From the NCBI GenBank assembly GCA_949745755.1, contig CATJZL010000128.1, positions 1 to 24,780 of the forward strand: DNA of 24,780 nucleotides, written 5' to 3'. The DNA is from UBA2730 sp022793235. Lineage in GTDB: Bacteria; Bacillota_I; Bacilli_A; RF39; UBA660. The position numbers were made by a program, and so were the translations under genes. Positions within the stretch are counted from its first letter, which is position 1. Each line of letters starts with the position of its first letter. Shown here one piece after another: positions 1-7,246 of the stretch. The notes beneath the pieces are model-generated. The model searched no databases. It saw only the letters and a list, made by a program, of their open reading frames with translations, and was not told where the DNA came from.

Positions 1-723
1 AATCTTATCAAAAAGACTATCTCCTATACCATTTACTTCTTTAATTTCTTCAATACTAGTAAATTCACCATGTTCCTCTCTATATTGAAGAATAGAATCC
101 GCCTTAGACTCCCCTATTCCTGGTAAAGTAAGTAACTCCTCACGAGAAGCCGTATTAAGAGAAATAGGACCTGTAACCAAAATACTTTCTTCTTTATTAG
201 AATCTTCTTCTATAGAAATACAAGCATCATTAGAAATTCCCTCATGACCATTCTGACATTGATCAATAACTTGCTCATAAACCTCTTGTGTCTTTTTAAA
301 ATTTAAAACTTCCTCTTTACTATAAATAATAATGACCATCTCATCTACAATCTTTTTACTAAGATTGATAACAGTAGTATCACCTATTTCAGTAAGCCCA
401 CCAGCAAGTTGAATAACATCACTTACACGACTACCCTCTTCTAAAGTATAAAGTCCTGGAACTTGCACCTCCCCTTTAATATCAACTTTAACAGACACTT
501 TTTCCTCTTTGTTTTTCTTTTCTGTTTCTTCCTCCTTCTTTTTCAAGACACTAGTTTTTTTTACAGTGGATTTCTTGTTAGACAAAAGAACTTCCTTTTT
601 AGCAATAGAGCCCTTATGTTTATAAGAATACTGATAAAAAACAAATCCTCCTAAACTTAAAAAGAAGACAAAAACACTAACACAAGCTAGTATCTGCTTT
701 CGATAACGATATTTAATTGTCAT
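1..723 (-). CDS. comEA: ComEA-like competence DNA receptor (3' end outside window)
   Basis: Membrane-anchored DNA-binding protein of the competence uptake machinery. The ATG at 723 follows GGAGGGTGA with good spacing, and 241 codons stay open to the window edge. Visible in order: a basic N-terminus with one membrane segment (about residues 9-30); a Lys/Glu-rich linker (about 35-75); an SLBB-type domain (about 75-130, with VDIKGEVQVPGLYTLEEG and VIQLAGG); a variable acidic stretch; then paired helix-hairpin-helix motifs beginning LNTASREELLTLPGIGESKA and continuing to VNGIGDSLFDKI, where the window cuts it. In B. subtilis ComEA binds incoming double-stranded DNA at the cell surface; that role is known for the family and inferred here. 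comEC would be expected just beyond the left edge. Only the last few residues appear to be missing. Confidence 0.93.
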   Translation of the reverse strand, partial: MTIKYRYRKQILACVSVFVFFLSLGGFVFYQYSYKHKGSIAKKEVLLSNKKSTVKKTSVLKKKEEETEKKNKEEKVSVKVDIKGEVQVPGLYTLEEGSRVSDVIQLAGGLTEIGDTTVINLSKKIVDEMVIIIYSKEEVLNFKKTQEVYEQVIDQCQNGHEGISNDACISIEEDSNKEESILVTGPISLNTASREELLTLPGIGESKADSILQYREEHGEFTSIEEIKEVNGIGDSLFDKI

Positions 724-780
724 AAAATCACCCTCCAATTCTATTATTAGAAATAAATCTTAATTTTAGGGTGTATTTTT

Positions 781-1668
781 TTATTTTTTTCCATTATCTG
801 CTCGTACTTTTATAATATCCTCCTCTTCTAAATCTCCAATTAAAAGAGAAGAATTCTTATTATGTTTTTTAAAATGTGCACACACTTTTTTCTCATCATA
901 ATTCGCATAACAATATTTACAGAAATGCCCACAAGAATTATAAACACCTATATCGACCATCTCTACACATTGACAATCACGTACTTTCCATTTCTTATAT
1001 TTCTTTTTAGTAAGTTTATAAGCTAAATCACGCGAAATACAATCATCCTTTATAAAACCATATTCAACTAAATTCCTCTCTTCACAACAAGTTTGAACAC
1101 ACATACGATGCCTTTTAGCTATGCTACTAAAATAAAATCCAATCTTTCTATACTCTTTTTCTGTAATCATTCTATTTTTTAATATAGTTTTATTCTTATT
1201 TACATTTTTATATTCATCTAAAAAAGATACAATAATATGATGAACATATCCATCAAGCATAGAACACATAGAATCAAATGCCTTGATATGATAATCAACT
1301 GTATATTTATCATTTAAAAAAATAGGATCATATCTTACATATACATAATCTTTTCCAATAATCTTAGATACTCGTTTAATACCTTCTATAATATTCTTCT
1401 TTAAAACCTTAGGTTCAATATCTTCTTTATAAGGAGTCAAAGTAACGTGAAACAAAATTTTTTTATTTATCTCTTTTAATTGATCTAAAATAGGCAAAGG
1501 ATTTTTAGTACAAAACAAAATTAAATCAACATCTTTAAAATAAATGCGACTAACCATATGATAATAGAAAGGATTTCGAACATCCACAAAACCCTCTCTA
1601 TAACGATTCATAAACCATTCAGAATAAAAAGCAACAATATCTGTTCGTCCACTAACATTAAGTATCAT
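781..1668 (-). CDS. DUF1848 family protein (radical-SAM-like Cys cluster)
   Basis: Recognised as DUF1848 from its start, which reads SGRTDIVAFYSEWFMNR followed by a REGFVDVRNPF stretch, and from the C-terminal cysteine cluster in YNSCGHFCKYCYANYDE. That CxxxCxxC arrangement resembles an iron-sulfur or radical-SAM site. Further Cys pairs (CVQTCCEER, RDCQC) precede it. The biochemical role of the family is not established. I chose ATG 1668 over the upstream TTG at 1680 because family members start near this point. The ATG lies 1 base past the TAA of the upstream NUDIX gene (1670-1672), so the two are probably translationally coupled. It is the last gene of the glycosyltransferase-NUDIX-DUF1848 operon. 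Confidence 0.85.
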   Translation of the reverse strand: MILNVSGRTDIVAFYSEWFMNRYREGFVDVRNPFYYHMVSRIYFKDVDLILFCTKNPLPILDQLKEINKKILFHVTLTPYKEDIEPKVLKKNIIEGIKRVSKIIGKDYVYVRYDPIFLNDKYTVDYHIKAFDSMCSMLDGYVHHIIVSFLDEYKNVNKNKTILKNRMITEKEYRKIGFYFSSIAKRHRMCVQTCCEERNLVEYGFIKDDCISRDLAYKLTKKKYKKWKVRDCQCVEMVDIGVYNSCGHFCKYCYANYDEKKVCAHFKKHNKNSSLLIGDLEEEDIIKVRADNGKK

Positions 1669-1669
1669 A

Positions 1670-2131
1670 TTATAATTCAACTAAGTATTTTCGAATACGT
1701 TCAATACATCTTTGAGTAACAGGAGCAAGATTTTCTGGTAACTCATCAAACTTAAACCATTTCAACTGAGTAGATTCTCCATCATTAATATGTAAATCTC
1801 CATGAAATTTACGTACTTCACACAAAACAGATATTACATAAAGTTCATCACCATTAGGATACTTTCTATAAATATCTTCTCCAGAAAAAACATCCAAAAT
1901 TTGAATAGTTTCAGCTTCCAAATTAGTCTCTTCCTTCAACTCTCTAATAGCAGATTCTTCTATAGTCTCATTAATTTCCATAGTACCACCTGGAAAATCC
2001 CAAGCATGAAAATCACTTCGAAATTGCATCAATACTTCATTTTTATCATTAATAACTAAAATCCAAGATCCAACTGTAAGAAGTGCTCTACTTCCAACAT
2101 AATTTCTAAGAAAACGAATATAATCACTCAT
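1670..2131 (-). CDS. NUDIX hydrolase
   Basis: A 153-aa protein with a complete Nudix box: G-x5-E-x7-REL-x-EE-x-N-L in the stretch starting GTMEINETIEESAIREL. The usual Gly of the final G-U pair is Asn. It is preceded by FHAWDFPGG, typical of small-molecule (d)NTP or nucleotide-sugar Nudix hydrolases. These enzymes cleave nucleoside diphosphates linked to another moiety, with a divalent metal bound by the box glutamates. The substrate cannot be told from sequence. ATG 2131 follows GGAGGATTAAAT, 2 bases after the stop of the glycosyltransferase gene, so it sits in the same operon. Confidence 0.9.
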   Translation of the reverse strand: MSDYIRFLRNYVGSRALLTVGSWILVINDKNEVLMQFRSDFHAWDFPGGTMEINETIEESAIRELKEETNLEAETIQILDVFSGEDIYRKYPNGDELYVISVLCEVRKFHGDLHINDGESTQLKWFKFDELPENLAPVTQRCIERIRKYLVEL

Positions 2132-2133
2132 AT

Positions 2134-3138
2134 TTAATCCTCCAATACTTTTTTATAAACTTCTTTTAACTGTTTTCCAACCTCTTTTATATCTCTTTTT
2201 TTAGCAAGAAGATAAGCTTCTTCTACAAGAGAAGGCAAATCACCTTTAAAAAAAGATCTTATTAATAATTCAAACTCATCAACATCTTTTGCCTTATAAA
2301 TACTCTTTTTATCCTCAAATTCATCAAATATTGGAATATCTCGAATAATAGCAGGACATTTCATGATAGTGGCCTCTATAATAGGAATACCCTCAGTCTC
2401 TTCAAATGTTGGATATAAATATAAATCACAACCTGATAAAGCCTCTCGAATAAAAGTTTGATCCACATGGCCTGCAAATTTTAGATTGGGAAGTTTAGTA
2501 TTTACAGCACGCCTAACATCCTCAGTAGCCGCCATAAGAGGACTTTCACCAAACCAAATAAATTGATATTCAGGAAGTCTTTTAGCTAATTCAACAAAAT
2601 CAACAATACCTTTTCTTCGAATATATAAACCTATACTAATAATGACCTTATCTTCTTCCTCATAGTTATACCTTTTTCTAAAAGTTTCTCTATAAGATGG
2701 ATCATCTTTAAAAAAATCAAGCTCAATTCCATTCGATATAGCATAAATTTTTTTATTTTCAAGACCTTTATAATTTTCAAGTAATTTTTTAGAATACTCT
2801 GTAGGGGTAACAATCACATCACCTAAAGAATAACATTTAATAAGCCACCATTTAATAAGTTTAGATGTCTGATTAGCCAAAATAAAACCATTACGATAAT
2901 CTTCTTCTGTAGAATGTGCATGATATACAATTTTTTTTCCACGTTTTTTAGCCTTTTTCGCTACAAAATAAGATTTAAAAAACCAAGTATTAATATGAAG
3001 AATATCATAATCATCTGTTACATTAATTGTATAAGAAATTCCCACATCACTAAGAGCCTTTTTCTGATGTTCAATCGCCTTTCCCAAACCACTAACACCT
3101 ATAGTTTTTAATCCTTCTGTATATAATAAAACTTTCAC
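2134..3138 (-). CDS. Family 4 glycosyltransferase, CpoA-like glycolipid synthase
   Basis: A GT-B fold glycosyltransferase. The N-terminus has the glycine-rich acceptor-side loop (VLLYTEGLKTIGVSGLGKAI), then HINTWF and VYHAHSTEEDYRNGF, hinge DVIVTPTEYSKKLL, and the donor domain with SIGLYIRRKGIVDFVELAK, GESPL, and the E-x7-E-type motif TFEETEGIPIIEA. The whole pattern closely resembles streptococcal CpoA-type enzymes that add a second hexose to monoglucosyl-diacylglycerol; that specificity is inference from family resemblance. It probably acts at the cytoplasmic membrane face in glycolipid synthesis. The frame is open from GTG 3147, but I prefer GTG 3138: GAGGTG lies 6 bases upstream and the family begins MKVLLYTEG. 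First gene of an operon with the NUDIX and DUF1848 genes, with its own promoter. Confidence 0.85.
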   Translation of the reverse strand: MKVLLYTEGLKTIGVSGLGKAIEHQKKALSDVGISYTINVTDDYDILHINTWFFKSYFVAKKAKKRGKKIVYHAHSTEEDYRNGFILANQTSKLIKWWLIKCYSLGDVIVTPTEYSKKLLENYKGLENKKIYAISNGIELDFFKDDPSYRETFRKRYNYEEEDKVIISIGLYIRRKGIVDFVELAKRLPEYQFIWFGESPLMAATEDVRRAVNTKLPNLKFAGHVDQTFIREALSGCDLYLYPTFEETEGIPIIEATIMKCPAIIRDIPIFDEFEDKKSIYKAKDVDEFELLIRSFFKGDLPSLVEEAYLLAKKRDIKEVGKQLKEVYKKVLED

Positions 3139-3156
3139 AACATACACCTCATTTTA

Positions 3157-3185
3157 AGTTTATCATTTAATAAAAGACCTGACAA
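3157..3185 (-). promoter_or_regulatory. Sigma-A-type promoter of the glycosyltransferase operon
   Basis: On the minus strand, TTGTCA (3185-3180), a 17-base spacer, then TAAACT (3162-3157) preceded by TGA, giving a TGn extended -10. The expected start of transcription (near 3150) falls at the Shine-Dalgarno GAGGTG, so the leader would be only about 12 bases. Confidence 0.6.
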
Positions 3186-3234
3186 TAAAAAGAGATAAAA
3201 ATGCTGGGTATTGAAGATAAATTATTTAGAAAAG

Positions 3235-3259
3235 AAAAAACAGTATATATAACTATACT
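3235..3259 (-). terminator. Intrinsic terminator after the HD-like gene
   Basis: Minus-strand hairpin AGTATA-loop-TATACT followed by GTTTTTT, 33 bases past the stop of the HD-like gene. It separates the RNase J-HD transcript from the glycosyltransferase promoter. Confidence 0.55.
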
Positions 3260-3291
3260 ATCATTATTTTTCTATATTTTTTTAGTCTTTT

Positions 3292-3885
3292 TTATAAACA
3301 GTCTTTAGTTAACGATACATAATCTTCATCAATATTTCTTAATAGGATTTCAAAAGAATGGTAACTATCTGTAAGCTCCTCTATAGCCTTAGATAGAGTT
3401 AACAAATGATACTTTTCATCAACCTTATTCTTAACTTGTTGCAAAGCCTCATGTACATTTAATCCTCTCTCTAACAAAATCTTCAAATAAGAAAAAACAC
3501 TTATCGGATACAAAAAACGATAACAATCAGCATTAGACACAATTTCTGCCTCCAAACTTGTATGTTCTATAAGATGATGTTCTCTAATACAACAAATAAT
3601 TTGATTAAACTCTTCCTCTGTAATAGAATAATTCTTTAAAAAAACTTTAGCAAATTCTATAGACATCTCCACATGTTTCTCAATAATACCCGCTTTTCTT
3701 GCTTCTTGCAACTTAATATCCATAAGCAAAGTACCAACAGTAATAACAAATAAATTTGCTTTATAAAACGCACCTAACGACTTTGCCTTTACAATACCGA
3801 TATTAAAGAATATAACATCTTTAGGAGAATTTTCTTTACATAATTTTAAACAATCATTTACAAGTTCTTCCTTAGTTTTTTTCAT
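3292..3885 (-). CDS. Degenerate HD-domain protein
   Basis: A 197-aa protein with an HD-phosphohydrolase-like layout: TLLMDIKL where a canonical enzyme has LLHDI, then KHVEMS, REHH, and NADCYRF in the positions of the later metal ligands. The His of the name-giving HD doublet is Met, so metal-dependent phosphohydrolase activity is doubtful even though the downstream His and Asp residues remain. The substrate or signal is unknown. It starts 3 bases after the RNase J paralogue stop and shares its transcript, suggesting a linked role in RNA or nucleotide metabolism (inference). No membrane segment or signal peptide is seen. Confidence 0.6.
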   Translation of the reverse strand: MKKTKEELVNDCLKLCKENSPKDVIFFNIGIVKAKSLGAFYKANLFVITVGTLLMDIKLQEARKAGIIEKHVEMSIEFAKVFLKNYSITEEEFNQIICCIREHHLIEHTSLEAEIVSNADCYRFLYPISVFSYLKILLERGLNVHEALQQVKNKVDEKYHLLTLSKAIEELTDSYHSFEILLRNIDEDYVSLTKDCL

Positions 3886-3888
3886 ATT

Positions 3889-5550
3889 CTATATTTCCAC
3901 TTCTTGTATAACAGTTATAATCATAGGTTTAGATTCAGTTTTTTCATAGAAAAATTTTCCTAATTTATCTCTTACCTCATTTTTAATCTTAGAATAGTCC
4001 ACTCTTTTAACATTATCCTCTATATTAATCTCAATAACCTCTTTAGCTAAAGACTTCGTATCCTCAAGCAAAGATTGATTATCACGAACATAAATAAAAC
4101 CCCTAGTAAGTATCTCAGGTCCACCTACAATTTTTTTCGTATCTTTATTAAGGGTACAGCTAACAATAACGATACCATTTTCTCCTAACATTTCTCTATC
4201 TTTTAATACAAGATTTCCAACATCTTCCCCACTTGTGCCATCTATAAATATTTCATCTACTTTAATATGATCAAAGTTTTCTGACTTTAATTCACCATTA
4301 ATAAAGGTAGCAATATCACCATTCTGTTTTAAAATAATATGATTTTTTGGTATACCAACATCCTCTGCTACAACACCATTAGCATATAAATGCCTATACT
4401 CACCCTTAACTGGAAAATAATACTTAGGATTCATTAAATTAATCATAAGCATTAAATCTTCACGTGAGGCATGATGAAGTAAATGCTCTTTAGAAGATAA
4501 ACTAACAGCATCTGCACCAAGCATAGCCACCTCATCCATAATCTCAGCAGTAATTTTTTCTATACCCTCATAAGTAGGCTCTGTAATAAAAATAGTATCC
4601 TGCTCTTTTATAGTAATATACTTATCATATCCTCTAATAATTCTTTCTAAATTAGCAAAAGGTTTTTCTCTATCATCAGAAATCAATATAATAGAATTTT
4701 TATCTTCTATATTGGCAAGATTACCAATTCGTTGTTTATTAAAACGCAAATACCCATCATCAATAGCCTTAATAATTATACTCTGTAACTTCTTCCCCAT
4801 AATGATAACTTGTCTATTTGTTTTTAAAACTTCATCAAAAATCTCTTGTAAGCGATAAAAATGTGCTGGAAAAACAGTAGCAATAATTCGATCCTCACTT
4901 TTCGTTAAAACTTCTCGAATAAAAGAAGAGACTCTATTATTTGGACTAGTATGTCCTGCCCTTTCTGCATATAAAGATTCACTTAAAAGACATAAAACAC
5001 CCTGTTTCCCAACATATGCCAGTTTTCCAATATCAGTTTGATAATTTTCTGGAACGGTAGAGTCAAATACAAAATCTCCTGTATACACAATCGCACCATC
5101 GTGTGTATACAAAACATAAAGCAATGAATCTGGTATAGAATGCGTAACACGAATAGGAAAAAGAGAAAGTCTCCCAAAATTAATTTTAATATGTGGTTTC
5201 AACTCAACTAATTTTACTTTTTTTAAAATTCTAGGATCTAAATCACTTTTTAATAAATCTAAAGTAAGTTTACTACCATAAACAGGAATATGGGGAAGTT
5301 GCTTTAATAACTCTGGAACAGCTCCCATATGACTTTCATGCCCATGTGTTAAAAAAATACCTACAACATTCTTTTTATTTTTTATTAAATAATCGTAATT
5401 TGGAATGATATAATCAATTCCAAGCTTTATATCATTATCATATTTTAGACCAGCATCAAAAACAAATATCCTTTTATCTACTTCTACAACATACATATTT
5501 TTTCCATTTTCATTTAAGCCGCCTAAACTAAATATTTTAATTTTACTCAT
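3889..5550 (-). CDS. RNase J family protein, RNase J2-like, active site degenerate
   Basis: A 553-aa protein with full RNase J architecture: metallo-beta-lactamase core, beta-CASP insert, and C-terminal domain ending KPMIITVIQEVEI. Compared with B. subtilis RNase J1, the HxHxDH motif reads HGHESH (residues 69-74), with Ser replacing the metal-binding Asp. The catalytic VHGEYR reads VKGEYR (Lys382), and the phosphate-binding STGSQGEP stretch reads SDDREKP (291-297). His137 (RVTHSIPD), Asp159 (YTGDF) and the motif-C His near 360 are kept. J1 is a 5'-3' exonuclease and endonuclease in mRNA decay; the partner subunit J2 is also degenerate at the VHGEYR His. I infer a J2-like scaffold subunit, with an active J1 expected elsewhere in the genome. 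ATG 5550 follows AGAAAGGAAG. Confidence 0.9.
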   Translation of the reverse strand: MSKIKIFSLGGLNENGKNMYVVEVDKRIFVFDAGLKYDNDIKLGIDYIIPNYDYLIKNKKNVVGIFLTHGHESHMGAVPELLKQLPHIPVYGSKLTLDLLKSDLDPRILKKVKLVELKPHIKINFGRLSLFPIRVTHSIPDSLLYVLYTHDGAIVYTGDFVFDSTVPENYQTDIGKLAYVGKQGVLCLLSESLYAERAGHTSPNNRVSSFIREVLTKSEDRIIATVFPAHFYRLQEIFDEVLKTNRQVIIMGKKLQSIIIKAIDDGYLRFNKQRIGNLANIEDKNSIILISDDREKPFANLERIIRGYDKYITIKEQDTIFITEPTYEGIEKITAEIMDEVAMLGADAVSLSSKEHLLHHASREDLMLMINLMNPKYYFPVKGEYRHLYANGVVAEDVGIPKNHIILKQNGDIATFINGELKSENFDHIKVDEIFIDGTSGEDVGNLVLKDREMLGENGIVIVSCTLNKDTKKIVGGPEILTRGFIYVRDNQSLLEDTKSLAKEVIEINIEDNVKRVDYSKIKNEVRDKLGKFFYEKTESKPMIITVIQEVEI

Positions 5551-5595
5551 AATACTTCCTTTCTTCTTAATTTTTTATTAGATAAATATTTCTAG

Positions 5596-5624
5596 ATTAT
5601 ATCATAAAATAATTATTATTTCAA
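5596..5624 (-). promoter_or_regulatory. Promoter of the RNase J-HD operon
   Basis: On the minus strand, TTGAAA (5624-5619), a 17-base spacer, then TATAAT (5601-5596) preceded by TGA (extended -10). This is a strong vegetative promoter in the rnc-RNase J gap, with a leader of about 40 bases to the ATG at 5550. Confidence 0.75.
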
Positions 5625-5637
5625 ATCTTCTTCTAAA

Positions 5638-6300
5638 TTAATTTGCAAGCTTTTCTAACGCCTCTTTTGCAGCATTTTGTTCTGCTTCTTTTTTACTACT
5701 TGCTACACCTTGACCATATACAATACCCTCTACACGAACCTCAACAGTAAATATTTTTTTATGAGAAGGACCATCTTCACGAATCAAAATATATTCAACG
5801 CTTTTTTTATCAGTTTGAACCGCCTCTTGAAGAGCAGATTTATAATCACTAAAAAAAGTAACTTGATCTTGAATATAAGGTGTAACAATAGAAAGTACAA
5901 CACGGCGTACAACATCAAAACCTAAGTCCAAATAAATCGCTGCCATAAAAGATTCAAAAATATCAGCAATAATAGCTTTATTTTGAACATTTTCTTTATA
6001 CAATTCACCATGACCTAATTTTAAATAATGATTCAGCCCCATAGCCATAGAATACTCATACAAAGCATTTTCACAAACATAGCTAGCACGTACTTTAGTC
6101 ATTTCACCCTCATCTTCCCTAAAATGTGCATACAAATACTCTGCAACTACAAAATCAACAATAGCATCGCCTAAAAACTCCAATCTCTCATAGCTCTGCA
6201 TAAAACGATTTTCATTGGCATAACTAGAATGAGAAAAAGCTCTCTCATAAAGTGTCATGTCTTGAGGTTCAATATTTAATTTTTTAAATAATTCTTGCAC
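5638..6300 (-). CDS. rnc: Ribonuclease III
   Basis: Double-strand-specific endoribonuclease for rRNA processing and RNA decay. The signature ERLEFLGDAIVDF carries the metal-binding acidic residues, and the second catalytic Glu lies in ADIFESFMAAIYLDLG. The C-terminal double-stranded-RNA-binding domain starts near DYKSALQEAVQTD and ends in the conserved ASSKKEAEQNAAKEALEKL. Length (220 aa) is normal. The frame is open from GTG 6309, but I choose GTG 6300, which gives MQELFKKLNIEP and lies 6 bases downstream of TAGGTG. In most Bacillota rnc sits near smc and ftsY; here it follows a NUDIX gene and precedes an RNase J paralogue, so the two RNases are neighbours with separate promoters. Confidence 0.96.
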   Translation of the reverse strand: MQELFKKLNIEPQDMTLYERAFSHSSYANENRFMQSYERLEFLGDAIVDFVVAEYLYAHFREDEGEMTKVRASYVCENALYEYSMAMGLNHYLKLGHGELYKENVQNKAIIADIFESFMAAIYLDLGFDVVRRVVLSIVTPYIQDQVTFFSDYKSALQEAVQTDKKSVEYILIREDGPSHKKIFTVEVRVEGIVYGQGVASSKKEAEQNAAKEALEKLAN

Positions 6301-6316
6301 TATAATCACCTACCTC

Positions 6317-6345
6317 ATTATAAAACATTTTTTTAAAGTAGTAAA
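6317..6345 (-). promoter_or_regulatory. Probable rnc promoter
   Basis: On the minus strand, a weak -35 TTTACT (6345-6340), a 17-base spacer, then TATAAT (6322-6317). The -10 is immediately followed by GAGGTAGGTG, so the transcript would begin at or inside the Shine-Dalgarno. Confidence 0.5.
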
Positions 6346-6370
6346 TCAAAATCTACAGAAAGATAAAAGG

Positions 6371-6411
6371 AAAAAAAAGAGGTTATAATTTTTTTACTTT
6401 TACAGCCTCTT
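6371..6411 (-). terminator. Intrinsic terminator of the second NUDIX gene
   Basis: Minus-strand stem AAGAGGCTGTAA / TTATAACCTCTT (one mismatch, one G-U) followed by eight T. The 5' arm lies within the last codons of the gene and the 3' arm overlaps its stop. Confidence 0.7.
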
Positions 6412-6859
6412 CAAACATCATAATATGATTTTCAAACATCCCAAACTGTTCTACCTCATCTTTAGTCAACCAAATATGAGCATGCTCCCTACTTTCATTC
6501 TCAGCAATATCCTTATTTTCTAAAGAGTTTAGTTGAACAAAATAAGGATAATAAAAAGCAAGTCTATTTTGATGTTTATGCTCAACATAAAATTTAGCAA
6601 CATGTATTCCATTCTCAACTAAAACAATCTTAGCGATATCAAAATACCCTGTTTCTTCTAATAATTCTCTAGCAACTGCTAATTCAAAATCTTCACCTTT
6701 CTCAACACCACCAGTAATCAAAGATTTATAATTCACCTCATTATATTGCAAAACACAAAATTTATCCTCAAAAGCTGTAATTAAAGCCACATTATCTCTT
6801 TTTACATACTCTAACCCTTTTCTAGGTTCATATTCACCTTGTTCAATATACTCTTTCAA
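6383..6859 (-). CDS. NUDIX hydrolase
   Basis: A complete Nudix box, G-x5-E-x7-REL-x-EE-x-G-Y, in GGVEKGEDFELAVARELLEE, preceded by LITGG. It is unrelated in detail to the NUDIX protein at 1670-2131. The C-terminal part (HAHIWLTKDEVEQFGMFENH) matches the helix that closes many ADP-ribose or nucleotide Nudix folds; the substrate is unknown. The frame is open from 6901, but a promoter -10 lies inside that extension, so the start must be further in. I choose TTG 6859 (MKEYIEQGEYEP), 6 bases after GGATGGTG; ATG 6871 is the alternative. Monocistronic, with its own promoter and terminator. Confidence 0.85.
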   Translation of the reverse strand: MKEYIEQGEYEPRKGLEYVKRDNVALITAFEDKFCVLQYNEVNYKSLITGGVEKGEDFELAVARELLEETGYFDIAKIVLVENGIHVAKFYVEHKHQNRLAFYYPYFVQLNSLENKDIAENESREHAHIWLTKDEVEQFGMFENHIMMFEEAVKVKKL

Positions 6860-6881
6860 AACAATCACCATCCATACTTGT

Positions 6882-6909
6882 ATTATAGCACTATTACACA
6901 AATAAACAA
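6882..6909 (-). promoter_or_regulatory. Extended -10 promoter of the second NUDIX gene
   Basis: On the minus strand, TTGTTT (6909-6904), a 16-base spacer, then TATAAT (6887-6882) preceded by TGC, a perfect TGn extended -10. It overlaps the nominal upstream part of the NUDIX frame and so argues for the internal TTG or ATG start. Confidence 0.7.
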
Positions 6910-6988
6910 TATATAAAAAAGATAAAGAACTCTATAATAAATAAACTATTATTCTAAAAACAATTTTGTTTTTTATTTTATTATAGTT

Positions 6989-7141
6989 TTATACAAGAAA
7001 CCGACTTCCAAAAAAAGTATGAATCAGTCCTTGTTCTGAACCATAAGCAAAAAGCCCTGTATACATTCCAACATTAAAATAACCACCATAACAAGGCCAA
7101 GATTGAGTAAGACGAACATTTCCTATCCAATCACCGTAAAA
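6989..7141 (-). pseudogene. Orphan FYGD...GSR module, copy 1 (cassette or gene fragment)
   Basis: This is the main content of the otherwise gene-free stretch 6902-7246. A 50-codon open stretch runs from FYGD to a TAA and contains WPCYGGYFNVGMYTGLF and ends FFGSRFLV. From FYGD to GSR it is exactly 47 residues, the same as the two copies near 11.0-11.4 kb, sharing Trp15, Gly19, Gly25, Gly29, Phe31, Gly38 and GSR45-47. The frame is open upstream only into the T-run of the queA terminator and has no start codon. The W-x3-GG...G-x3-G-x-F...G-x-R spacing resembles the C-terminal half of C-type-lectin/formylglycine-enzyme-like domains of variable surface and phage proteins (resemblance only). It is a relic or a non-expressed cassette. 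A 10-bp inverted repeat (6932-6941 and 6976-6985) lies just downstream. Confidence 0.7.
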
Positions 7142-7150
7142 GTACGAAAG

Positions 7151-7211
7151 AAAAAAAACTATAATTTATTATAAAACACAAAAATATGGTTTTATATTTA
7201 TTAAATTATAG
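7151..7211 (-). terminator. Terminator of the ruvAB-queA operon
   Basis: A long AT-rich hairpin on the minus strand: arms 7189-7211 (CTATAATTTA...TATAAAAC) and 7159-7177 (GTTTTATAATAAATTATAG), followed by eight T. It lies 35 bases beyond the queA stop. Confidence 0.65.
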
Positions 7212-7246
7212 CTATCAAAAAATAGTGAAAAAATTAACAATATAAA

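Noticed and set aside
463..654. Plus-strand ORF of 63 aa, Phe/Leu-rich
   Set aside because: It is the antisense shadow of the N-terminal and linker region of comEA; composition reflects A-rich coding on the other strand.
1802..2059. Plus-strand ORF opposite the NUDIX gene
   Set aside because: Shadow of a gene with a clear Nudix box; no ribosome-binding site or family resemblance.
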